Shown in pieces: positions 36,382 through 45,318 of a DNA stretch of 64,000 bases. Position 1 is the first letter of the stretch. Each line of letters begins with the position of its first letter. The DNA is taken from assembly GCF_011605345.1 (NCBI RefSeq), contig NZ_JAAOXM010000004.1:1-64000 (forward strand), read 5' to 3'. The notes under the pieces were generated by a model. That model did no database searches. It had not been told where the DNA came from and saw only the letters and a program-made list of their open reading frames with translations. Made by a program: the position numbers and the translations under genes. This DNA comes from Burkholderia sp. D-99 (GTDB lineage Bacteria; Pseudomonadota; Gammaproteobacteria; Burkholderiales; Burkholderiaceae).

Positions 36382-36636
36382 TTATCCTACGAAACAGGTT
36401 CATGGATGAATCACTGGTTCGCGTGTTGTGAATGCGGCAGGCCGCGCCGCGCTAGGCGGGTTGCGGTGCACGTGTGCGGAGGCGCCGGGAAAATCGTGGT
36501 TTTCGTCGATTCAAAAAATTTGCTCAGTAGATTCTGATTATTTGAATCATCGCGACAGGCAAATGCCGTAGCATTGGCGTCAAATCGATGTCACTTTTGA
36601 CAGGGCATCGATGCACGCAATCGATTGAAAATTCTC

Positions 36637-38430
36637 ATGATCCGGATTGGAACGCTACACGTATTTCTTGACAGGCGTGAAATTCGCTCGAACGGCAAAC
36701 TGCTGCGCATCGGCAGTCGCGCATTCGAAATTCTCGAACTCCTGATTCGCGCGAACGGCGCACTGGTCTCGAAAGACGAGATCATGCAGCGCGTGTGGCC
36801 GCACACGGTCGTGGAGGAAAACAACCTGCAGGTGCATGTCGCCGCGTTGCGCAAGGCGCTTGCCGACGATCGCAACCTGATCGTCACGGTGCCGGGGCGC
36901 GGTTATCGGCTGGTCGGTGGCCAGGCCGACGTCGCGGCCCCCGCGCGTGCGACGACATCGCGGCTGACGGCCGCGCCGACCGTGCTCGTCGGCCGCGAGC
37001 AGACCGTCGCCGAGGTGCTGGCGGCGCTCGACACCGCGCGTGTCGTGACGCTGGTCGGGGCGGGCGGCATCGGCAAGACGCGGGTCGCGCTCGAAGCAGC
37101 CATGCGCGCCGAAGCGCGTTTTCCGGATGGCGCCGCGTTCGTGTCGCTGGCCACGGTCGCTTGTCCGCAATTCGTGCCCGACGCGCTGGCGGCGGCGTTC
37201 GGCATCGCGCAACCCGCCGGATCGCTGACGCTCGAAGCGGTACTGGCCAGCGTCGCGGACCGCCGGATGTTGCTGGTGCTCGACAATTGCGAGCATCTGC
37301 TCGACGCGGCCGCGCGGATCGCAAGCGCGCTGACCGAATCCGACGCCGGCTTGTGCGTCCTCGCGACCAGCCGCGAGGCGCTGCGTATCCAGGGCGAACG
37401 GCTGTGTCCGATCCCGCCGCTCGACGTGCCGGGCGAAGGCGCCGACGATGCCGAAACGCTGGACGCGAGCGCGGTGCAGCTGTTCTCGGCGCGCGCGCAG
37501 GCCGCCGATCCGCGCTTCCCGCTCGACGAACGCAGCGTGTCGCTGATGGCGTCGGTGTGCCGGCGCCTCGACGGTCTGCCGCTCGCGATCGAACTGGCCG
37601 CGGCCCGCGCGGCCGTGCTCGGCATCGACGTGCTGGCCGCGCATCTGGACGACCATTTCCGGTTGCTGACCGGCGGGTTCCGCACGGCGTTGCCGCGTCA
37701 TCAGACGCTGCAGGCGATGTACGACTGGAGCTACCGGCTGCTCGGGGAGGCGGAGCGCCTGCTGTTGCGATGGCTCGGCGTATTCCGCGGCACCTTCTCG
37801 ATCGACGCGGTGCGGGAGATCGTCGGAACCACGCGGCTGGCCGATGCGGACCTGCTCGACACGATCGCCGGCCTCGTGTCGAAGTCGCTGCTGAGTCTCG
37901 AAAGCGCGCACGGCGCGCCGCGCTACCGGCTGCTGACGACCACGCGTGCGTACGCGCTGCAGCAGCTCGAGAACAACGGCGAATGCGCGGCTGCCGCCCG
38001 TGCCCATGCGAACTACTTCCACGCGTTGTTCCGGCTCGCGCCGGCAGACGACGGCGGCCCGCGCGCCGAATCGCGGCTCGACGTTGTCCGGCGCGAGCTC
38101 GGCAACCTGCGCGCGGCGCTCGACTGGGCGTTTTCGCCGAACGGCGATGCGGAGGTCGGCATCGCGCTGGCGGCCGTGGCGGTGCCGTGCCTGTTCGACC
38201 TGTCGCTGGTGGACGAGTGTCGCGAGCGAGCCCACGCGGCGCTCGATTCGATGCGCGGCGTCGATGAGGCGCACTCGCGCGACGATGCGCGCGTGCGTCT
38301 GCTGGCCGCGTATGCGGCCGCGCTCGCCCATACCGCCGGGTCGACCCAGGTCGTGCACGACGCATGGTCCGAAGTGCACGCGCTCGGGTTCGACACGGGC
38401 GAGAGCGAGTTGCCGCCGCGCGAATCCTAG
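36637..38430 (+). CDS. Winged-helix (PhoB/OmpR-type) ATPase transcriptional regulator, longer form
   Basis: A 597-residue paralogue of the regulator at 24515. The DNA-binding domain (residues 1-95) has SRAFEILELLIRANGALVSK and VWPHTVVEENNLQVHVAALR. The ATPase domain has P-loop LVGAGGIGKTRVALE, Walker B LLVLDNCEHLLDAA and TSREALRI. After the arm domain (YDWSYRLLGEAERLLLRWL) it keeps the start of a TPR sensor region but stops far short of the roughly 900 residues common in this class. ATG 36637 is used; TTG 36625 is an alternative. No clear ribosome-binding site precedes either. The last 20 codons look eroded. Confidence 0.85.
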   Translation: MIRIGTLHVFLDRREIRSNGKLLRIGSRAFEILELLIRANGALVSKDEIMQRVWPHTVVEENNLQVHVAALRKALADDRNLIVTVPGRGYRLVGGQADVAAPARATTSRLTAAPTVLVGREQTVAEVLAALDTARVVTLVGAGGIGKTRVALEAAMRAEARFPDGAAFVSLATVACPQFVPDALAAAFGIAQPAGSLTLEAVLASVADRRMLLVLDNCEHLLDAAARIASALTESDAGLCVLATSREALRIQGERLCPIPPLDVPGEGADDAETLDASAVQLFSARAQAADPRFPLDERSVSLMASVCRRLDGLPLAIELAAARAAVLGIDVLAAHLDDHFRLLTGGFRTALPRHQTLQAMYDWSYRLLGEAERLLLRWLGVFRGTFSIDAVREIVGTTRLADADLLDTIAGLVSKSLLSLESAHGAPRYRLLTTTRAYALQQLENNGECAAAARAHANYFHALFRLAPADDGGPRAESRLDVVRRELGNLRAALDWAFSPNGDAEVGIALAAVAVPCLFDLSLVDECRERAHAALDSMRGVDEAHSRDDARVRLLAAYAAALAHTAGSTQVVHDAWSEVHALGFDTGESELPPRES

Positions 38431-38448
38431 CCGCGCGGCCAGCGCGCC

Positions 38449-38474
38449 TTCAGAACGTTTCAGGCTGAACACAG
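38449..38474 (+). promoter_or_regulatory. Direct-repeat box F (in the 361-bp gap 38431-38791)
   Basis: The plus strand reads TTCAG-N5-TTCAG-N6-CACAG, pointing towards the MscS-type gene 317 bp downstream. Its minus-strand 15-mer CTGAAACGTTCTGAA is identical to the core of box B, 28 kb away. It begins 18 bp after the stop codon of the winged-helix ATPase regulator. The rest of the gap is GC-rich with no gene seen. Confidence 0.5.
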
Positions 38475-38791
38475 GACCGGGCCGGCCGGTGCGTCTACAT
38501 TGGACGCACGCAGACCGTCGGCGATGCGCGTGCGTGCGGGCAGGCAATCGGCTCGCGCGGCAGCGTACCGCGGTCGCGCCGCCGCCGAATGCCGGAGCGG
38601 GGCGGCGGCCGGCACACGTGCCGCCCGCGGCGGCTTCGCGCGTCATCGAACGACTACCGCATGAAACCTGTCCAGTCCGACCTTTCGCGCCACGATTCGC
38701 CGCAGGCGGCCGCACGCCGGAGCGCGTCGTGCGCGATGCGCGCGTGCGGGTTCCGCGCGCGTCGCGCCGCACGCATGCGGCCCATTCCATC

Positions 38792-40255
38792 ATGCTGAAC
38801 CTGTCCGCCACGGTCGCTTATGGCGTACCGATCGTCGTTGCCGACCTCGTCGCATGGCGGCTGCTCGGGCCCGGCCGTTCGACGACGAAGGCGATGTGGC
38901 GCTGCGCGTCGTTCGCCGCGCTGACCTATGTGCTGTTCGCGACCGGCGTGAGCCCGCTCGCGGTCCCGCCGTCGCCCGACCGCCTCGACCGGCTGGCGAT
39001 CCAGGTGATCGGGGTCGCGTGGTGGCTGCAGTGCGCGCTCGTGTTCAGCCTGATGCTCGACCATCTGCTGCTGCCGCGCGCGTGGCGCACCCAGCGGCTG
39101 TTTCACGACATCGCCGCCGGCGCCGTGTTCGGCGCGGCCGCGGTGGCTGCGCTCGGTTACGTGCTGGGCCTGCCGCTGAGCGGGCTGGTCGCGACCTCGG
39201 GCGCGGTGGCCGTGATCCTCGGGCTGGCCGTCCAGAACACGCTGAACGACGTGTTCTCGGGCCTCGTGCTGAATACCACCCAGCCGTTCCGGCTCGGCGA
39301 CACGGTGTCCATCGGCGAACTGGAAGGGCGCATCGTCGAAAGCAACTGGCGCGCGACCAAGCTGATCAACAGCCTCGGCAACCTGGTCGTCGTGCCGAAC
39401 AGCACGGCGGCGAAGACGACGATCGTCAACCTGAGCGAACCCGAGAACGTGCACGGCGTGACGCTGACGATCGAGATCGATCCGGAAGTGCGGCCGGCCA
39501 TCGTCGTCGATGCGCTCGATCGCGCCGCCGCCAGTTCGCTGGACGTGCTGGCCAGTCCCGCGCCGGTCGCGATCGTCAAGGCGTTCCGTACCAATTCCGT
39601 CGAATACGAACTCGTCTGCTACGTCGACGCGCTGCAGAAGAAGGTCGCGGTGCGCAACCGGCTCTACGACCTGGCCCACCGGCACCTGTCCGCCGCGGAC
39701 ATCGCGTTGCGCCCGTTGGGTGGCGCCGCCGCGACGCACCGGCTGGTGTCGCGCGGGCAACGGCTGCTGCGCGCGGTCGAACTCTTCCGGCAGCTCGGCG
39801 ACGACGATCTGGCGGTGCTCGCCGATGCGCTCGCGTCACGCGTGTTCCACAAAGGGGACGTGATCTACGCATCGAATGCCGATACGCGCCTGCTGACGAT
39901 CGTCGGGGCCGGCGTCGCGTCGGTGTTCGTGCCGGGCGCGACGGGCGACATCGAGGTCAGGCGGATGGCGCCGGGCGATGCGATCGGCCAGTCCGTCGTG
40001 CTGGCCGGCACGCAACTGCATGCGAGCGTCTACGCGGTGACGACCGTGACGGCCTATCAGCTGAGCAGCGGCGACCTGTCGCCGCTGATCGCGCGCAAGC
40101 CCGAGCTTGGGCGGCTGATGTGCGAATCGCTGTCCGAACACATCGCGACCGAGGAGAAGATGATGATCCCGCCGGCCGCGAGGGCGCATGCGTCGTTCAA
40201 CCTGATCGAGTGGCTCGAGAAGGAGATGAAGCGCCTGCACGATTCGTTCGGCTGA
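38792..40255 (+). CDS. MscS-family channel with C-terminal cyclic-nucleotide-binding domain (bCNG type)
   Basis: A 487-residue membrane protein. Four to five helices lead to the MscS pore helix and beta domain (VAVILGLAVQNTLNDVFSGLVLN, PFRLGDTVSIG, NWRATKLINSLGNLVVVPNS). A cNMP-binding beta-roll follows at about 330-450, where VFHKGDVIYASNADTRLLTIVGAG starts and MAPGDAIGQSVVLAG is the phosphate-binding cassette region. Bacterial cyclic-nucleotide-gated channels of this architecture open little on tension and may respond to cAMP. ATG 38792 lacks a clear ribosome-binding site; the frame is open upstream, so the N-terminus is uncertain. Confidence 0.88.
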   Translation: MLNLSATVAYGVPIVVADLVAWRLLGPGRSTTKAMWRCASFAALTYVLFATGVSPLAVPPSPDRLDRLAIQVIGVAWWLQCALVFSLMLDHLLLPRAWRTQRLFHDIAAGAVFGAAAVAALGYVLGLPLSGLVATSGAVAVILGLAVQNTLNDVFSGLVLNTTQPFRLGDTVSIGELEGRIVESNWRATKLINSLGNLVVVPNSTAAKTTIVNLSEPENVHGVTLTIEIDPEVRPAIVVDALDRAAASSLDVLASPAPVAIVKAFRTNSVEYELVCYVDALQKKVAVRNRLYDLAHRHLSAADIALRPLGGAAATHRLVSRGQRLLRAVELFRQLGDDDLAVLADALASRVFHKGDVIYASNADTRLLTIVGAGVASVFVPGATGDIEVRRMAPGDAIGQSVVLAGTQLHASVYAVTTVTAYQLSSGDLSPLIARKPELGRLMCESLSEHIATEEKMMIPPAARAHASFNLIEWLEKEMKRLHDSFG

Positions 40256-40317
40256 TGCAGGGCTGCGGGCTGCGGGAATCAATCCGGGCCGCGGTGCGGT
40301 TGCCGCGGGTGGTGCAA

Positions 40318-41226
40318 TCAGGCGAGCGCGGTAAACCGGTCGACGAGATCGGGGCGGGCGAGCTGGTCGACCCACCAGTGCAGCGCGCGTCCGGCCTCGT
40401 CGCCGCGCCACGCGATATAGCACTGCGTCGTGTCGCGCATGCCGGTCACCTGGCGGGCGACGAGCTTGCCCTGCGCGATCGCGCGTGCCGCGATGCAGTC
40501 CGGGAGCGTCCCCACCGCGAGCCCTTCGCACTGCGCGGCGAGTTTCGCGGCGAGGGTGGGGACTGCGAGATACGGCTGCCCGGCATCGATCGCGACCGAG
40601 CGCGGCTGCAGTTCGCGCGACGTATCGCTGATCACGGCGCCGCGATACTCGACGACGGACGCCATCGACAGCGGTTCGGGCAGTGCGGCGAGCGGGTGGG
40701 TGGGCGCGACGGCGAACACGTGCCTGAGCGTGCCGATCGGCCGCGCGACGATGTCCGGCAGTTCCGGCGGCTCGCCCGCCGCGCCGACGACGAGATCCGC
40801 GCGACGCGAAATCAGCGCATCCCACGTGCCGCCGAGGACTTCGGTGGACAGGCGCAGCCGCGTGTTCATCTCGAGCTCATAGAACGCATGCACGTACGGC
40901 CACAATGCCTCGAAGGGCAGGATTTCGTCGATGCAGATGCGCACCTCGGTTTCCCAGCCTTGCTGCGCGCGCTGCGCCTTCAGTTCGAGCTGCTCGGCCG
41001 CATGCAGGAGCCGGCGGCCTTCCTCGACGACCACGCGGCCCGCGTGCGTGAGCTTCGCGCGGCGCCCGCTACGGTCGAACAGCGCGACGTCGAGATCGCT
41101 TTCGAGCTTTTGTACGAGATAAGTCAGCGCGGACGGTACGCGGTGCAGCAACTCGGCGGCTTCGGCGAACGTGCCGGTGCGGTCGATCGCGTCCAGTGCC
41201 TCGAGCGCTTCGAATGACAGCTTCAT
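40318..41226 (-). CDS. LysR-type transcriptional regulator 3
   Basis: A 302-residue LTTR. The helix-turn-helix (ALDAIDRTGTFAEAAELLHR, then SALTYLVQKLESDLDVALF) covers residues 5-60, and the effector domain begins near 90 (WETEVRICIDEILPFE). ATG 41226 is preferred to 41247 because the latter has no ribosome-binding site. It lies 117 bp downstream of the XapX gene on the same strand and is probably the local regulator of the XapX/hydrolase/amidohydrolase cluster to its right. Confidence 0.92.
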   Translation of the reverse strand: MKLSFEALEALDAIDRTGTFAEAAELLHRVPSALTYLVQKLESDLDVALFDRSGRRAKLTHAGRVVVEEGRRLLHAAEQLELKAQRAQQGWETEVRICIDEILPFEALWPYVHAFYELEMNTRLRLSTEVLGGTWDALISRRADLVVGAAGEPPELPDIVARPIGTLRHVFAVAPTHPLAALPEPLSMASVVEYRGAVISDTSRELQPRSVAIDAGQPYLAVPTLAAKLAAQCEGLAVGTLPDCIAARAIAQGKLVARQVTGMRDTTQCYIAWRGDEAGRALHWWVDQLARPDLVDRFTALA

Positions 41227-41343
41227 GATGAATTCCACGGGGGACATCGGGCTGTCATGTTATCGCCAAGCACCGCCGGCTCCAAGACGGATCACGACAA
41301 TTCATCCGCGTAACGCGATCCGGGCGCCCTCGATCGGCGCGCG

Positions 41344-41625
41344 TCAGGCCGGCGTCGACGGCTCCTTCTTCGCGGCGGATCTCGAGGCTTGCGCACCGGG
41401 CAGCGGGCCGAACATGTGCTGGCCGCACTTCGCGTCGCTCCACGCGGTTTTCAGCTGGATTCCGGACAGCACGCGGCGTGCGACCGGCAGGATCTGTTCG
41501 CCGGCGAGGATACCCAGCAGGCCAGCCAGCGCGACGGTGGGCGGCGCCGGCGACGGCACGCCGATCAGCGCATAGACGACGCCCGCGAGAATGCCGGCCA
41601 ATAACGATGCAATATAGGACGTCAT
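41344..41625 (-). CDS. XapX domain membrane protein 1
   Basis: A 93-residue protein with two hydrophobic helices around the XapX/DUF1427 signature: LLAGILAGVVYALIGVPSPAPP then LAGLLGILAGEQILP. A charged tail of about 40 residues follows (CGQHMFG, AKKEPS). The function of XapX proteins is unknown. It is divergent to the YcaC-like hydrolase, and a second XapX gene lies on the other side of that hydrolase. No good ribosome-binding site is visible before ATG 41625. Confidence 0.85.
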   Translation of the reverse strand: MTSYIASLLAGILAGVVYALIGVPSPAPPTVALAGLLGILAGEQILPVARRVLSGIQLKTAWSDAKCGQHMFGPLPGAQASRSAAKKEPSTPA

Positions 41626-41784
41626 GATTCGGATAAGGGCAATGACAACCGTGTGAAAAATACGGATAAATACCGATCGGTCGAAGATCGGGAAATCACT
41701 TTGGAGCGTAGCAGGTCTGCTCCGGCGACGTGTATTCAATTCGGAGGTTTTAAGATCTTTTAAGGCGGGGATTTAGGGTTTTTA

Positions 41785-41801
41785 TTAATCAAATCGATTA
41801 A
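41785..41801. promoter_or_regulatory. AT-rich palindrome in the divergent XapX/hydrolase promoter region
   Basis: TTAATC-N5-GATTAA is a perfect inverted repeat within a 310-bp divergent region (41626-41935) that is unusually AT-rich for this genome. A pair of TTTAAG hexamers 10 bp apart lies just upstream at 41749-41764. The palindrome fits a LysR-type or similar dimer site, and LysR regulator 3 is encoded next door. Confidence 0.45.
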
Positions 41802-41935
41802 TTGGCGCTACGATGAATTCGCGTGTTGAATGACACCGGCTGGTAGGCGAACTTCCCGTCACAGCGCAGTGGGCGCCTCCCGGTTGGCCGGCGAGGCAGG
41901 CTCTCTTTTTTCCCGCGTCAAAGGATATGACCGCC

Positions 41936-42622
41936 ATGAGCAATCCGAAGCTTGAAGTCCTCACCCCCCACAACAGCCAGATCATCTTCATCGACCAGCA
42001 GCCGCAGATGGCGTTCGGCGTGCAGTCGATCGATCGTCAGGTGTTGAAGAACAACGTCGTCGGGCTCGCGAAGGCCGCGAAGGTGTTCAATATCCCGACC
42101 ACGATCACGACGGTCGAGAGCGCGAGCTTCTCGGGTCATACCTTTCCCGAGCTGCTCGACGTGTTCCCGAACCAGAAGACGCTCGAACGCACGTCGATGA
42201 ACTCGTGGGACGACCAGAAGGTGCGCGACGCCCTGGCCGCGAACGGCCGCAAGAAGGTCGTCGTCGCCGGCCTGTGGACGGAAGTCTGCAACATGACGTT
42301 CGCGCTCTGCGCAATGCTCGAAGGCGACTACGAGATCTACATGGTCGCCGACGCATCGGGCGGCACGTCGAAGGACGCGCACGACTACGCGATGCAGCGG
42401 ATGATCCAGGCTGGCGTCGTACCGGTGACGTGGCAGCAGGTGCTGCTCGAGTGGCAGCGCGACTGGGCGCACCGCGAGACCTACGACGCCGTGATGGCGA
42501 TCGCGAAGGAGCACTCGGGCGCGTACGGGATGGGTGTCGACTACGCGTACACGATGGTCCACAAGGCTGCGCCGCGCACGGCGACGCCGCACGAGTCGAT
42601 TCCGCCGGTACCGGCGAAGTAA
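41936..42622 (+). CDS. Isochorismatase-family cysteine hydrolase (YcaC-like)
   Basis: A 228-residue cytoplasmic hydrolase of the YcaC type. The catalytic Asp is in IIFIDQQPQMAFGVQ, a Lys lies in the NQKTLERTSMNSWDD region, and the nucleophilic Cys is in VVAGLWTEVCNMTFA preceded by the cis-peptide bulge. AAAGGA is spaced about 10 bases from ATG 41936; ATG 41927 is too close to it. The family includes nicotinamidases, maleamate amidohydrolase and many enzymes of unknown substrate. It is followed by a strong terminator, and then XapX 2, the YtcJ-like amidohydrolase and DoxX on the same strand. Confidence 0.9.
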   Translation: MSNPKLEVLTPHNSQIIFIDQQPQMAFGVQSIDRQVLKNNVVGLAKAAKVFNIPTTITTVESASFSGHTFPELLDVFPNQKTLERTSMNSWDDQKVRDALAANGRKKVVVAGLWTEVCNMTFALCAMLEGDYEIYMVADASGGTSKDAHDYAMQRMIQAGVVPVTWQQVLLEWQRDWAHRETYDAVMAIAKEHSGAYGMGVDYAYTMVHKAAPRTATPHESIPPVPAK

Positions 42623-42696
42623 TCGCGGGCAGTTGCGACTGCCGGTGCCGATGCCGCGTGCCTTGCATGAATACGCGCGTCGGCGCCAAGAAAATC

Positions 42697-42744
42697 GCGG
42701 GCGGCGTCCGTGACTGCTTCACGGATGTCGCCCGCGCCTGTTTT
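42697..42744 (+). terminator. Long-stem terminator after the YcaC-like hydrolase
   Basis: The outer stem GCGGGCG/CGCCCGC (42697-42703 with 42729-42735) and the inner stem TCCGTGA/TCACGGA enclose a short loop. A T4 run at 42741-42744 follows. It probably uncouples the hydrolase from the downstream XapX-amidohydrolase-DoxX genes or gives only partial read-through. Confidence 0.75.
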
Positions 42745-42790
42745 CCAGGGCGTAGTGCCTGCATTCCAACCTGACCGGGACATTGATCGT

Positions 42791-42958
42791 ATGGAACCTT
42801 ATCTGGTTTCCCTTGGCGCGGGCTTGCTGATCGGCGTGATCTACAGCGCAATCAAGGTTCGTTCGCCGGCGCCGCCGCTGATTGCCCTTGTCGGGTTGCT
42901 CGGCATGGTGATCGGCGTGCAGGCCATTCCCGCCGTCAAACAGCTTTTTGGCTTCTGA
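42791..42958 (+). CDS. XapX domain membrane protein 2
   Basis: A 55-residue protein, almost all XapX/DUF1427 domain: two helices with LGAGLLIGVIYSAIKVRSPAPP and LVGLLGMVIGVQAIP. It aligns directly with XapX protein 1 but lacks its charged tail. It starts 19 bp before the amidohydrolase gene region on the same strand (the amidohydrolase ATG follows its stop by 19 bases), so the two are co-transcribed. Confidence 0.88.
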   Translation: MEPYLVSLGAGLLIGVIYSAIKVRSPAPPLIALVGLLGMVIGVQAIPAVKQLFGF

Positions 42959-42977
42959 TCGATACGAGGTGACGCAC

Positions 42978-44870
42978 ATGACCGCAACCGAGTCCCAACC
43001 GGATCTGATCCTTCACAACGGAAGGTTCACGACCCTCGACCGCGCGAACCCTGTCGCGACAGCGGTGGCGATAACCGCGGGCCGCTTCGTCGCGGTCGGC
43101 CACGACGCGGACGTGATGCCGCTCGCGGGCCGCGCGACGAAGGTCGTCGACCTCGGTGGCCGCGCTGCGCTGCCGGGCCTGATCGACAACCACTGCCACG
43201 TGATTCGCGGCGGCCTGAACTACAACATGGAACTGCGCTGGGACGGCGTGCCGTCGCTCGCGATCGCGATGGACATGCTCAGGCGGCAGGTGGCGATCAC
43301 GCCGGCGCCGCAATGGGTGCGCGTGGTCGGCGGGTTCACCGAGCACCAGTTCGCCGAGAAGCGCCTGCCGACGATCGAGGAACTCAACGCGGCTGCGCCC
43401 GATACGCCGGTGTTCATCCTGCACCTGTACGATCGCGCGCTGCTGAACGCGGCCGCGCTGCGCGTGGTCGGTTATACGAAGGACACGCCCGAGCCGCCGG
43501 GCGGCACGATCCTGCGCGATGCGGCAGGCAACCCGACCGGGCTGCTGCTCGCGAACCCGAACGCGACGATCCTGTACGCGACGCTCGCGAAGGGGCCGAA
43601 GCTGCCGTTCGAATACCAGTACAACTCGACCCGCCACTTCATGCGCGAGCTGAACCGTCTCGGCGTGACGGGCGTAATCGATGCGGGCGGCGGTTCGCAA
43701 AACTATCCGGACGACTACGAGGTGATCCGCAAGCTGCACGACGCGGGCGAGATGACGATCCGGATCGCGTACAACCTGTTCACGCAGAAGCCGAACGCGG
43801 AGAAGGAAGACTTCGTGAACTGGACGAAGAGCACGAAGTATCACGACGGCACCGACTACTTCCGCAACAACGGCGCGGGCGAGATGCTGGTGTTCTCGGC
43901 CGCCGACTTCGAGGACTTCCGCGTCGCGCGCCCGGACCTGCCGGCGCAGATGGAAGACGATCTCGAAGGCGTCGTGCGCGTGCTTGCACAGAACCGCTGG
44001 CCGTGGCGCATGCATGCGACCTACGACGAAACGATCAGCCGCGCACTCGACGTGTTCGAGAAGGTGAACCAGGACATCCCGCTCGAAGGGCTGAACTGGT
44101 TCTTCGATCACGCGGAAACCATCACCGAAAAATCGATGGACCGCATTGCCGCGCTGGGCGGCGGCATCGCGGTGCAGCACCGGATGGCGTACCAGGGCGA
44201 ATACTTCGTCGAGCGCTACGGCGCGCAGGCGGCCGAAGCGACGCCGCCGGTCGCGAAGATGCTGTCGAAGGGCCTCAAGGTGTCGGCCGGTACCGACGCG
44301 ACGCGCGTGGCGTCGTACAACCCGTGGGTGTCGCTGTCCTGGCTCGTGACGGGCAAGACGATCGGCGGGCTGCGCATGTACCCGCAGCGCAACCTGCTGG
44401 ATCGAGAGACCGCGCTGCGCATGTGGACCGAGTACGTGACGTGGTTCTCGAACGAGGTCGGCAAGAAAGGGCGCATCGCGGTCGGGCAGCTTGCCGACGT
44501 GGTCGTTCCGGATCGCGACTTCTTCGCGTGCGCGGAGGACGACATCGCGGGCACGAGCGCGCTGCTGACGGTGGTCGGCGGCAGGATCGTGTGGGGTGCG
44601 GGGCCGTTCGCGTCGCATGACGCACCGATTCCGCCGGCGATGCCGGACTGGTCGCCGGTGCGCGAGTACGGCGGCTACGGCGGCTGGGGCGCGACGCAGC
44701 GCAGCGGCGCACCGCTGCAACGCGCGGCGGCGGCCGCCGCGATGTGCGGCTGCGCGAACGCCTGCAACGTGCACCAGCATGCGCACGCGGGCGCGTGGGG
44801 CAGCGCATTGCCGACGTCGGACGCGAAGGGCTTCTGGGGCGCGTTCGGCTGCTCCTGCTGGGCGGTCTGA
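42978..44870 (+). CDS. YtcJ-like metal-dependent amidohydrolase with Cys/His-rich tail
   Basis: A 630-residue amidohydrolase-3 family protein. The N-terminal beta-sandwich (DLILHNGRFTTLD) precedes the barrel, which starts with GLIDNHCHVIRGG (metal-binding HxH at about 76-78). Later landmarks are NWFFDHAET, VSAGTDATRV (metal-binding Asp) and the closing IAVGQLADVVVPD strand. The last 70 residues are a distinct tail with MCGCANACNVHQHAHAG and FGCSCWAV, an arrangement of Cys and His that suggests metal binding or redox activity. GAGGTGACG precedes ATG 42978. It sits between XapX 2 and DoxX, whose ATG overlaps this region's stop by a base or two. Confidence 0.88.
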   Translation: MTATESQPDLILHNGRFTTLDRANPVATAVAITAGRFVAVGHDADVMPLAGRATKVVDLGGRAALPGLIDNHCHVIRGGLNYNMELRWDGVPSLAIAMDMLRRQVAITPAPQWVRVVGGFTEHQFAEKRLPTIEELNAAAPDTPVFILHLYDRALLNAAALRVVGYTKDTPEPPGGTILRDAAGNPTGLLLANPNATILYATLAKGPKLPFEYQYNSTRHFMRELNRLGVTGVIDAGGGSQNYPDDYEVIRKLHDAGEMTIRIAYNLFTQKPNAEKEDFVNWTKSTKYHDGTDYFRNNGAGEMLVFSAADFEDFRVARPDLPAQMEDDLEGVVRVLAQNRWPWRMHATYDETISRALDVFEKVNQDIPLEGLNWFFDHAETITEKSMDRIAALGGGIAVQHRMAYQGEYFVERYGAQAAEATPPVAKMLSKGLKVSAGTDATRVASYNPWVSLSWLVTGKTIGGLRMYPQRNLLDRETALRMWTEYVTWFSNEVGKKGRIAVGQLADVVVPDRDFFACAEDDIAGTSALLTVVGGRIVWGAGPFASHDAPIPPAMPDWSPVREYGGYGGWGATQRSGAPLQRAAAAAAMCGCANACNVHQHAHAGAWGSALPTSDAKGFWGAFGCSCWAV

Positions 44871-44871
44871 C

Positions 44872-45318
44872 ATGCCGACGACAACCGGCCGGTACAGCCC
44901 CGCGTGGATTCGTATGCTGCTTGCGCAGCCATGGGTCGGCGTGCTGGTTCGACTTGCACTCGTGTCCGCCTTTCTGATCGGCGGGGTCAACAAGGCGATG
45001 CATTTCGACGCAGCCATCGCGGAGCAGGTGCATTTCGGTTTGCACCCGCCCGCGGTGTGGGCTGCACTGGCGGTCGTCGTCGAGATCAGCGGGTCGCTGT
45101 GCATCGTGTTTCGTCGCTTCACGTGGCTCGGCGCCGGCAGCCTCGGCATGCTGACGCTCGTCGCGATGGCGGTGGCGAACGACTTCTGGAACCAGACGGG
45201 TGCCGCGCGTTTCATGGCACTCAACAGCTTTTTCGAGCATCTCGGGCTGATTGCGGCGCTCGTGCTCGTTACGATGCTCGGCGATGTTCGAAGCGGGGAA
45301 GGGGACGGTCGCGGCTGA
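44872..45318 (+). CDS. DoxX family membrane protein
   Basis: A 148-residue protein with four hydrophobic helices and the DoxX start WVGVLVRLALVSAFLIGGVNKAM. Further conserved segments are VVVEISGSLCIVFRRF and FMALNSFFEHLGLIAALVL. DoxX proteins are membrane partners in thiol or quinone oxidation systems in some bacteria, but most are of unknown role. The ATG follows the amidohydrolase stop immediately, so it is the last gene of that operon. Confidence 0.88.
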   Translation: MPTTTGRYSPAWIRMLLAQPWVGVLVRLALVSAFLIGGVNKAMHFDAAIAEQVHFGLHPPAVWAALAVVVEISGSLCIVFRRFTWLGAGSLGMLTLVAMAVANDFWNQTGAARFMALNSFFEHLGLIAALVLVTMLGDVRSGEGDGRG

